Origin: Primulina eburnea
Lineage: Eukaryota; Streptophyta; Magnoliopsida; Lamiales; Gesneriaceae
Reading direction: 5' to 3'
Assembly: GCF_022965805.1 (NCBI RefSeq)
Contig: NW_027331665.1
Coordinates: 74,242 to 138,241 of the forward strand
Length of the DNA stretch: 64,000 nt
In this document: one piece after another, positions 46,131 to 56,500 of the stretch
Layout: every line of letters starts with the position of its first letter
Position numbering within the stretch: position 1 is the stretch's first letter
The notes under the pieces: generated by a model
The model's input: only the letters and a program-made list of their open reading frames with translations
What the model was told of the DNA's origin: nothing
The model's database searches: none
Program-made: the position numbers and the translations under genes

Positions 46131-46503
46131 ATATCTAATGGAAATTGGCTTCAAACAAGGTGAGGTAGACAAAACTCTTTTTATTCAGAAATCTAAATAT
46201 TATATTCTTATTTTTCAAGTCTATGTTGACGATTTCTCACAATTTTCATGGGTTAGTTTCATTAGAGAGAAATTGTGTACTGTGATAATTCTAGTACAAC
46301 TGATATTTCAAAAAATCCAGTAAAACACTCTCGAACAACACATTGACATTAGACGTCACTTTATTCGAGATTTAGTAGAAAAAGGATTTATTCGAATTGA
46401 ATTTTTTGGTACAAATAACCAACTGGTTGACATATTCACAAAAGCATTAGATTTTGAGAGATTCTCCAACCTTAGAAAATCTCTCAGCATGGGTTCTGTA
46501 TAA
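46110..46503 (+). pseudogene. Copia-2 RT/RNase H remnant with an integrase segment fused into the active site
   Basis: A deletion removes most of RT; what remains is YLMEIGFKQGEVDKTLF ... FQVYVDD. Right after VDD the text becomes FSQFSWVSFIREK, which belongs to the integrase core of this same element (compare 35039-35085), not to RT. It then jumps to the end of RNase H in another frame (CDNSSTTDISKNPVKHSR, with HHFIRD and a DIFTKALD box) and stops at 46501-46503. Confidence 0.8.
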
Positions 46504-47783
46504 ACATAGATAGATTTTGTCTCAGATGTTACAACATCTCGGACAACACCTAACATGCATGTAATTTCTAGAACTTAGACATACTGCATTTGCATTCATA
46601 ATGTTATATGATGTGTTATCACAATGTTGCATAATCTTCTGGTGCACTTACAATTTCTTGTTATATCTAAACTTAACACTCTTGGATATGATTAATAATC
46701 TGATTAAATCACAAAGTAGTTGAAGGATGATCATGTACTCCATGACATTATCCCATACGAAAAGTGACTTGAAAAGATTGAGTAAAAAGAAAAATCAATT
46801 ATGCATATGCTCTGTATCAGAAGAAAAGATGGAAAAAGCTATCTAAAAGAGTCCAATGAAGACTGTGCTTTTAGTGTGGGAGCTACATCTTCTGAATTTA
46901 ATACAAAGGGCAAAAATATAAGAAAATGGAAAAAGCTACCTAGAGGAATCCTAAAGAAGACCGTTCTTCTAGTGTGGGAGCTACCACTTCTATGATCAGA
47001 AAGTTGATAAGTCTTTAAGTATGCAGAAAAATCGAAATATATTTTGAAATTGGACGTGTTGTCAGAAGATGTTGCCAACATTTGTGACAACATTTCATTT
47101 GTGAACATATCTCATATTTGTTTTCATGTTTCTATTTATGTTACATTCTGTTATTAGGCATAAATAAGTCATGCATAAACATAATATTGTGAATATTGTT
47201 GGTCAAGAGGGTATGCGTATTTCAACAGAGAAAATTCGATGAAAATCCGGATTTTGCTAGAAATCCAATATTTGTGATTTTTGATGGTTCAGTGGTGTTA
47301 ATTCGATGTGGGTTTCAATTCTGGAATTTTTTTAAAATTATTTTTGACGCAATTATCTTAGTAATTTTGGATAGTGATTACGGGCTAAAGCTGTTCTTGT
47401 CTCCTATGAGAACTTAGTTTCTGACTATCTTCTAGTTATGGAGGTAGATGTCCATTCTGGACAAAAGGGAGAGAAGATGCGACTCAAACTCAAAGGACTA
47501 TGAATTGAAAGGATCACACGATACCATCTATCTAATACATTTGCTTGATTTCATTTTTAATGTTCTGCTCTGTTAAGGTTCTGCTTCCCTGATGTGTTTC
47601 TGTTCTAATGAAATGAACTGTTAATGATTTTTGCTGGTGTTGCCAACACAACGAACAACACCCGTACCAACTTGATTTTATTCAGGGGGAGAAAAATTCT
47701 CATATTAAGGGGGAGTTAACTGGAGCTTAACTCTGAAATTGAGTTTGATTTGATTTTGTCCAGAAAGACAAAAATGGGGAGAT
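46504..47783 (+). other. Copia-2 spacer between pol and the 3' LTR
   Basis: About 1.3 kb without a long ORF. It contains several purine tracts (CAGGGGGAGAAAAA near 47682, AAGGGGGAGTT near 47707, AAAAATGGGGAGAT at 47770-47783, the last abutting the LTR) and many TGTTG/ACAACA motifs. Any accessory ORF here has been lost. Confidence 0.75.
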
Positions 47784-48795
47784 TGAAGGGAAATATAATT
47801 TTCATATTAAATTGATTTCCCTAATATTATCTTTTCTTTTTTGATTTGATTGAGTATAATATTTAATTATGGTTTTGCCTTTCTAGATAATTATGTTAAG
47901 ATTTTATTGTGATATAATATCATGTCGAATATTGAGTTTTACCTTTCTAGATATTATTTTTATGATAAAGATTTTCTAGATATTATATTTATGATAAAGA
48001 TCTTGGAGATATGGTATCAATGTTTAAAAGGAGTTTATTTCTTATTAAACTCTCACTTTCCTTGTGAAATATGTTTCCTTGTGAAGATAAAGTCTACATC
48101 TATAAATAAGAGACCAAAGACATCATTGAAGCGCTCTCTCTTCTCAATCAATATACACGCACTATGCACGTTATGGTTCTCATAGAAAAATATCCTACAA
48201 AGGCGTTGTTGTTTTGAAGAGGAGTCGTCCGTTTTGTTTTTCACTCTTTGCTTGGAGGTTTTCATGAATGCATTACTGATGCACTTTTGCACGTCGAGAT
48301 TTCAGAGACAAATAATTCTATAAGACGTTGCTGTGTTTTGAAGAGTGTTGATCCCGTGTTGCTCTGAAATGTTGCCAACATCTACAGACAACATCTGTAA
48401 CGACGTTGACTGAAGATTACATCTAATTGATCGTGTTTTTCGGGATCAAGTTTTTCTTTCTTGTTCACGTTTTAATATTTTTGGTTGTTTTAGAAAGCCA
48501 AGTTGAGGAAATTGATTTTTGTAATAATCACTAGTGATAGGTTTTTGTAATCGGTTTGATTTTCTAGTGATTAATTTTTGCCATAAGGCACCGCACAAGT
48601 ATTTATACTTGTGCATATTTAATCTTGTCCATTTATTTATCTTAAGTGAATTTGTGTTACAAACTTTAATTTTCCGCTGCATGTTGTAACATCTGGCACA
48701 ACATTTAATTTTGATAAAACACAAATTCACTATTTTACATCCTATTCTGATATTCTTACTATTTTTGATATCTGTCGGACAAAATAATCCTAACA
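47784..48795 (+). repeat. Copia-2 3' LTR
   Basis: Direct repeat of 32420-33437; ends ATCCTAACA followed by ATATT. Confidence 0.93.
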
Positions 48796-48800
48796 ATATT

Positions 48801-50580
48801 TATAAACCGAGGATGGAAGCGGGGATGATACACGTGAAGTTGAAAATGAAGGAGCTAAGAAATTCTATACAGATTTTTTTTCTTGAAATGTTGCTGTCCA
48901 TTCCATGATGTTGCATGAATCATGGTTATATATTAGTTTAAAAATATCTATAGGACTTGATTGAAGAGAAAAGAAACAATATATACATACCTGGAATTTG
49001 TTTTGACCAAAAACAAATCAATACGACGAATGCGAGCGGCGGAGCGGAGTTGAGTTTTCCTTCTTGTTTCAGCTACTGTTATCACGTTCCTAAGCTGCTG
49101 ATTTTTGATATTTTTCGAGGGTGAGGGTGTAGGCTTGTTAGGCAATTAAGAGGAGTGTTATAGGAGGTGTTAAAGGTGCCATTATAAGCATTAAGATGGA
49201 GGTTACAAGTCAAGAAGTGGAATGGTTTTTGAAATGCTTCTCCTTCCTTTGCTAGCCGATAATTTTGTTCTTATTTTTTCTGCACGATCAGCTCACTTTC
49301 TAGGCTCATCGGTTGATGGGAAATGATGTGGAATTGTAGTATTTGAATTACCAATAATTAGTGAATTAAAAATGAGTAATTGAATACACCATGAAGTCCA
49401 TTTAGAGGTGATTTGAATGGGGAGTTACCAAACTTTTGAAATGGTTTATGGTTTGACTATATTATTGCATGTACAATGTTGTTTAAATCTAATATTTTAA
49501 ATATTTAAGGTTTTAAACACTCCTACTATACATTTTGGTGCATTAACATATTAATTTATAATAAACTCTTGTATGGTCTTGCATGGATTCAAATTTAAGT
49601 ATTTAAATACTATGTTTAATTTTTTGCATATATTAGACTTAGATTAATTTATCTTCATTTGTTTATATGTTTTAATTTAAGCTTTAATTAAATATTATCC
49701 TAAAAAACTTATTTACTAACTTAGCTCTAATTAATTAAATAAATCTCAAAGGCCTTCTTTTTCTTTAAATTAAATTATTCTTTGACTTAATTTAAATTTA
49801 GGAATATTTTTTATTATTAATCTTATTATTAATCTTATCTATAATCTCCAAACTCTGGTCCGACCTCGTGTATTTATCCTGAAAAGATAAACTAAACATC
49901 TACCTTTAAAATAAATAATCATGACTTAAAATTATTAAAATAAATCAAACACTTCATATATATGTAAAATATTCATTTTAATTAAAATAGTAGCAATTAT
50001 GCATGGCTTATACGTAATCTGATTTTCGAGTTCTACAACAACAGTTTTGAGCTCGTAAGTTTATTTTCTTAAAACATAAATATAAGATTAAACATACAGC
50101 CCAAGAAGGATATTATTGGATCAATTTTATTTTGTATGGACTTATATGTGAATAATTATGTGATGTGAGTTGTTTATTAAGATTAAACTCAAATTAGAGT
50201 GATTGATTAAAATTTTGGTCAATGGGCTTTAATGTATCTGACGAGCTGTGCGGCTTTAATGTTTAGAGAGAAAAATAAAATTTATGTTTTAATGATTATC
50301 TAAAATAGAAAAATCATAATATAATGGTAAATATTGTCTATATAATGGCTATGATCACTGGATCGCGTGTTATCATGTTTTTTATTCTCTGACCCCTTTA
50401 TTAGAAAATAGATCCTATGAGAAAATGACTGATTATTTCAAAGGATCTGGAAGATCAACCACTCATTCTTAAGAAATAAAGATTATGATTTCAGGTACGT
50501 TTCTGCTATACTCTACTATTGAATTCTTTGTGATTTAACATGATGAATTCTGAATTTTATATGGATTTTCCTTAACATAA
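48801..50580. other. AT-rich intergenic sequence, no gene established
   Basis: The only notable piece is a minus-strand stretch at about 48990-49145 with a basic frame (RSAARIRRIDLFLVKTNSR) ending at a GTATGT donor-like site. It has no ATG in frame and I recognise no family. Confidence 0.6.
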
Positions 50581-50584
50581 AAAA

Positions 50585-52310
50585 CTCAACCCCGTGCTCC
50601 AGCTAAACTGGTCACACTGATCGATTCAACATCGATCATTACTCGTATCGACGCATCTGAATGATTCAAATTATAGTTTGAATGTTTAATATAGATAATT
50701 TATAATTATAATACATGAAAGGGTTTATATGATTACTCAAATTTCACAAAAACTCTTGTAAGACGGTCTCAAAGGTCAATTTTGTAAAACATATATTTTA
50801 TATAAGTCACCTACGAAAAAATATTAATTTTTATATCAACTATAACAATTATTGTAAATATGAATATGAGTTATCTATCTCACGAATAAAGATCAATGAG
50901 ACCGTCTTATGAAAGCCCTACTCCTCAAGTTTCACAAATTTTTGTTTTTATAAATAAAGGTTACGCAGAATGATGTGTCAATTTTTCTCCGTAAATCTAC
51001 TTTTTTTTTTGTGTGCAATCCACTGTGATAATTATTTCAAATTTAATACGTCAATACAATAAAAAAATTATTTTACCATATTTGTTTATCCAAATTTATT
51101 AAAATCGTAGACAAAATCATTACTCGTGGACACATCTTATTGATTCAAATTCTATTTCGAAATTTTAATATAAATCATTTACATCAAATTATACTGCATG
51201 AAAAGGTTTACATATATGCTCAGATTTTGATAAACTTATCTTTTCATAGATAAACGGTGTAGATAAATGGTTACACCGGAGTGATGCATATTGATTTTTA
51301 TCCATAAATCCCAAATTAAAACAATCAGGCCGCTTTATGTTTATTCTCTGGCGATCATTATTTAAAATCTAACACGACAAAAAATACATATTGATTTCAA
51401 CCATATATAAACATAATAATGTTTATCTGTATTTATTAAAACCCCAGACTAGGTTTAAAACTCTACCATGCGCTTCAGCTAAACTAGTTACTATGATCGA
51501 TTCAACATTGATCATTACTCATGTTACATATCTGGTTGGTTTGATTTGTAGATTTAAACTTTAATATAAATCATTAATATTGAATTATACTACAGCTTTA
51601 ACATATATGTTTCAGATTTTGATAAATTTTTTTTCTTCTAATAAAACTAAAAAGTTACACTAAAGTGACATGTATAAGTTGTTCTAAATAGTTATCAGAA
51701 GCATCATGCTAATCTCTGCTTATTCCGTTGCAAAAAATTCTCTATGACAAAAAATTACATAATGATTTAAACATAAATATATGTTTATCCGAATTTATTA
51801 AAATCCTTGACTAGGTTCAAAGCCTATTGATATTCATATCGACATTGATTCAAATTGTACTTTGAAATTTAATGTAAATAATTAATATCAAAATATATCA
51901 CAATAAAAAGGTTTAATATGATGGTCAAATTATGATATTTTTTTCATAATTAAAAGGTGACACTAAAGTGAAGCGTATCGGTTTTTTTATAAGTCCCGAA
52001 AACATCATCCTACTTTATATTTATTTGTTGCGCACAATAATTATTTAAAATCTAATATGACAAAACCTTACATAATGATATATATTTATCTGAATTTATT
52101 AAAACATTAAACTCGGTTTAAAAACTCTACTCCAAGCTCAAGCTAAACCAGTTACTTTGATCGATTCAATGCCGATCGGTACTCATATCAACACATCTTG
52201 TTGATTCAAAAATATAGCTTGAAAATTTAATTTAAATAATTAGTATCAAATTATATTATATTATACGAAAAAGTTTAATATGAATGCTCGAATTCTCTAT
52301 ACTCCGACTA
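50585..52310. repeat. Degenerate tandem repeat, about five units of 320-390 bp
   Basis: The block ACTCAT-CGACACATCT-TTGATTCAAA, followed by TTTGAA-TTTAATATAAAT and ATGAAAAGGTTTA, recurs at about 50640, 51122, 51516, 51832 and 52182. In three units it is preceded by AGCTAAAC-AGTTAC and GATCGATTCAA (50619, 51495, 52159). The first unit is lengthened by a 0.17-kb element. Units are strongly diverged. Confidence 0.65.
50752..50927. mobile_element. Small inverted-repeat element with GACGGTCTCA ends
   Basis: Begins ACTCTTGTAAGACGGTCTCA and ends TGAGACCGTCTTATGAAAG, a clear terminal inverted repeat. It is a member of a repeat type I know as common in asterid genomes; the name of the family is not certain to me. 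Confidence 0.7.
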
Positions 52311-52326
52311 TAAATCGTTGGCAAAA

Positions 52327-52740
52327 ACTTGTGTGAGACGGTCTCACGAGTCGTGTTTGTGAGACAGATCTTTTATTTGAGTCATCCATAAAAAAGTATT
52401 ACTTTTTATTCTAAGAGTGTGTTTGGTTGAATGGATTAAATAAGGATAGATTAATAGTCAAATATTTATCATTAAAATTTTAAGATGTTTTAATAATCAT
52501 TTTGACCCGGTTTAAGATCCAATTTTATTAATCAAATAGTTATCCATAAAATTGGATCTTAAACCGGATCAAAATGATTATTAAAACAACTTAAAATTTT
52601 AACGATAAATATTTGACTATTAATCTATTCTTATTTAATCCACTCAACCAAACACACCGTAAGAGTATTACTTTTCAGTGTGAGTATAGGTAGGGTTGAC
52701 CCATCTCATAGATTAAAATCCGTGATAAGAACTACTCTCG
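52327..52740. mobile_element. Second GACGGTCTCAC-type repeat copy, interrupted by a snap-back MITE
   Basis: Begins ACTTGTGTGAGACGGTCTCA and ends in a degraded region (GGGTTGACCCATCTCATAG ... ATCCGTGA) in which the second GACCGTCTCAC is lost. Split at 52414/52660 by the element below. Confidence 0.65.
52415..52659. mobile_element. Snap-back Tourist-like MITE, 245 bp
   Basis: Nearly the whole element is one inverted repeat: the left arm (TGTGTTTGGTTGAATGGATT...) mirrors the right arm (...AATCCACTCAACCAAACACA), with a short AT-rich centre around 52537. Flanked by TAA at 52412-52414 and 52660-52662, the duplication expected for Tourist-like insertions. No coding. Confidence 0.9.
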
Positions 52741-53214
52741 TTCGTTTTACTCCTATGGGATTCAAAATGAATTTTTACTCATGTCAATTGTCATGTCAGC
52801 ACGTCTAATCGATTCAAACTATGAGGGCCATTAATATGAATATCGAATTATAGAAAATGTAAGGTGTTTAGGTGTCGTTGGAGCCCATAAATGGCGGAGA
52901 GGTCCCAGTCTCACTTCTCCGCATGGTGGCTGGCGGGCTGAGCCTGCGACACCAGCCTTTTAAGAGTGCTAAAAAGCAAAGAAAAGGAAACCGGAATGTA
53001 ATTTCGAAGGACCCCACATTCTCCATTCACTTGTTGCCCAATTCTTTGGGTGTTCGACTCCTGCAACTCATCGTCTCACATGTATGTAATCTTTTTACTT
53101 CCGACACTTGATGGGCTGTGAGTGGGTGTCCCCCCATTTTTACACTAAAATCCACTTCTTGCCGAAATCAATTGTTTATTTTTTTTAATTTGACAGCAAT
53201 ATTAATTATTTTTT

Positions 53215-53398
53215 CCTCGTTTCAGATGAAAAATGACTGAGCACATCCCTGACCCTTCTGGCCTTTTGCCAATTTTACATCCCTACTGTCTTTTATCTTT
53301 CTTTTTCCTCGTTTCAGATGAAAAATGACTGAGCACATCCCTGACCCTTCTGGCCTTTTGCCAATTTTACATCCCTACTGTCTTTTATCTTTCTTTCT
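53215..53398 (+). repeat. Exact 92-bp tandem duplication upstream of the host gene
   Basis: 53215-53306 and 53307-53398 appear identical. Each copy holds TTTCAGATGAAAAATGACTG, so the duplication doubles both a splice-acceptor-like TTTCAG and two upstream ATGs. The second copy ends about 110 bp before the start codon at 53512. Confidence 0.9.
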
Positions 53399-53511
53399 CG
53401 AGTTGGGTATCTCGATTCTGGCCGAAAAGACGTGCCTTGATCGATGATATTTTGTGGGTTCAGCTGGAGGTGGATTTCTTGGTTGTGATTTCTGGGTTTT
53501 GTTAGGTTTTT

Positions 53512-56500
53512 ATGGAGAACATAGAGACCTTGTTAGCTGCGGTAGCTCAGACTCAAGGATTCAGCGACTGTGAAGATGATGTTTCCGTTGGACGTAAGGT
53601 AGGGGTGGAGGATTCGGTGTCTTTGCCGGAGATTCGGCGAGATTCGAGTGCGTCTCAGTTGACTGATGTTCCGCCGGCGGTGGGTGGATGTTCGGAGCCT
53701 TCCGCGGCGGTGAATCAGGTGCCGACGTTGGAATTTCAGGTTGTACCGACGAACGAGGTGGTGATCGGTGCCGCGGATAAGAGGAAAAAGAGAGGGCGAC
53801 CGCCGAAGGGGCAACTGGCAGAGAGACCTCCTCCTACTAAGCGGAATAAACAGGAGGATGAGGAGGAAGATGTTTGCTTTATTTGCTTCGATGGGGGTTC
53901 TCTCGTGCTTTGCGATCGCAAGTGAGTTTCATTCACATTTGAACATTTTAGAGAATTTTCAAATTTAACTTTTTAATTGTTAATATATTTAGTTTATTTT
54001 TTCTTGAATGAAGAAAATGTGTCTTTTGTATCATGGAGAAAAGGTGTTTGAGAATGTTGATTGTTGAGTTTGGGACCTTTGCGTTGAATCTCTATTTTAC
54101 TGCACAGGGGCTGTCCGAAAGCATATCATCCAGCATGCATTAAGAGGGACGAAGCCTTTTTTCGCTCGAAAGCCAAGTGGAATTGTGGTGTGTCTCTTTT
54201 TCTTTAATCTCGTACGTCCTCGCTTGCTTGTGATGTCACATTTCTGTTGAATTTCTCCTTCCCTTACCACTTGAAATCTTGCATATAAAAGTTATTGTTA
54301 TTTTTATTCTCGAATCCTGATGAAAACATTAAAAATGATATATTTATGTTTTTCAATCACCTGATGTATAATGTTGGCGTTATTTGAAGTGTATTTATGT
54401 TCTTATGGTGCTCATATTTCAGGTTGGCACATATGTAGCACATGCCAGAAGCCTTCTCACTACATGTGCTACACTTGCACCTATTCATTGTGCAAGGGAT
54501 GTGCTAGAGACACAGACTACTTGTCTTTGAGAGGGAACAAAGGATTTTGCACGATGTGCCTGAAGACAATCATGCTGATCGAGAATAAAGACCAGGCAAA
54601 TGAAGACGCGGTATGTGCAATTTTCATTTGAATATTATCAAGTTTGAACAATTGTTTATCCTAGTTCTCTGTGATTTTATTGTGCATCCCAATTCACTGT
54701 GCTGCTATCGTGAAAGTTTATAGCAATCTCTTTTATATTTAATATAATATCTATAAAACATAGATATGCCATTGGCCCCATATTTGTCATCATTCGCATT
54801 TATTGTCTATTTTAAGATAGCGTCTATTTAAGAACTTGTTTATCTAACAGGGTAAATTGATTGCAACACCTCTACTTGTGATACTGTTTGCCATGGATGT
54901 TTTCACATGCCAAAATATGAATTTCGTAAACTGAGCCTCTGTAGAAAAACAGACTGGACCTTGCACTTAACTAGGTTGCGGTGAGAAAAATGTTAACAGA
55001 AAATTCCATACATGTGTTGTGGCTACGATTGATCCACATTCTGTAATTACGAACAAGCTTACTTTCTCCTTGGAGCATGGGCTTAGTTAACCTTGGTTAA
55101 CCTTGCGCTGCATGTCAAGGAAAAACTCAGCCACTGTCACATGCTAAGTGAGCCATTTCTAGTAAGTAATAATTAATAACATAAAAGATGCCTTCTCTGT
55201 GTGTATTTGCTGCCAGTGAAATGGTAAGAGAAAATTATCTGTTTCTAGGGTTGCATTAAACTCTATTTATACTTGTTAAAGAGCTTTAGTCTCACGGTAT
55301 TTGTTGTATTTTTTAACTTTTCCATATTGAGAATATAGAGATCGAGGTAATTGCGGAGTTGTATAAATGTGATATTTTGATATAGCACTATCTCATGGTA
55401 TTTGTTCGCGGATTTCTCATCCGCTTATTTGTAATTTGTTCTCTTATTCTAATAAAAGTTTCGTTCAAAATAAAAAAAAAATATATTTTGAGATAGCACT
55501 ACCAATGCATTTATAAGATCATTGGATGGTTAGCGTGCAGGCAAGTTTATGTATTGATGGTTAACATGCAGACAAGGTCATGTATATTGTATATTATCCT
55601 AGTTAGAATGGTTTGAAATTTCCCAGTCGCTTTAATTATCGCTGGCATACTTGTGGACTTGTACTGAAGTTACATGTGATTAAGAGAGACAAGATTGCAT
55701 GGCTGAAGTCTCTTTTTTTGTAGCTGATTAACTTTTATCATGTCTCCTTACCTTTGTAGTACTGTTTGACATTTATTTTTTCACCTGCAAAATATAAAGG
55801 CTTTTTTAAGTGTGCATGGAAAAGGTGACCTGAACTTACTTGACTATTTTACAATGTGGATAGTGTTATCATAAAATCGTTGACATATCTGGTTGCAATT
55901 GATTGACTCTCTATGACTAAAAACAAGCTTAATCTCTCCTTCAAAGAGCGAGATTTAATTAAATATGTCGTAGATTAAATAGTTAGAATGATTTGGGACT
56001 GAATATGGCACTAAATATAACTAGCATGCCTGTGGACACATTTTAAGTTACAACTTATGCTGACTATCCATCTGAAATTAATATATACAGGTACTAGTGG
56101 ATTTTGATGACAAAACTAGCTGGGAGTATCTCTTCAAGGTGTACTGGACGTGCTTGAAAGACAAGTTATCGATAACACTGGGAGAACTCACACAAGCTAA
56201 AAGCCCTTGGAAAGGTGCACTGGCAGTGGGTTCCAAGCCTCGATTAGTTAACATGAATCATCCTACCCACGATGGAAATGCCATATCTTACATGAGTTCT
56301 GTACATTCGGAATTGCGTAAGCCCCATGAAGAGAGGGGTTTATTGCAGGATAATCAGTTGAGCATGGTCTCATCAAGTATCAAGAACCAAGTGAAGAAAT
56401 TAATTAGTGACGAAGGGCAAAGTGTTGTAGGTACTGGAAAACTTAGTGTGAGCAAAGATACAGACAAGCCAGGCTTTGACAAAAACACTGACAAACCAAG

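Larger units (their letters stand above)
32420..48795 (+). mobile_element. Copia-2: SIRE-like Ty1/copia element split by gypsy-2
   Basis: The LTRs (32420-33437 and 47784-48795) start TG and end CA, are close to identical apart from a short indel near their 3' ends, and are flanked by ATATT at 32415-32419 and 48796-48800. Without gypsy-2 and its duplicated 5 bp it is about 6.2 kb. The N-terminal capsid part of gag and most of RT are missing, so it must have depended on a relative for movement or decayed after insertion. The pol order protease-integrase-RT places it in copia; a spacer of about 1.3 kb between pol and the 3' LTR recalls SIRE-like elements. Confidence 0.92.

Noticed and set aside
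48990..49145. Possible minus-strand exon with basic residues and a GTATGT donor
   Set aside because: No in-frame ATG, no supporting second exon (copia-2 follows) and no recognised family.
52872..53111. 79-codon plus-strand frame before the host gene
   Set aside because: No homology recognised, no splice link to exon 1 needed, and it lies in the probable promoter region.
54361..54422. Starting a separate small protein at the ATG near 54371
   Set aside because: The Cys-rich text begins at the acceptor 54421-54422 and continues the PHD finger of the host gene; the upstream part is intron.
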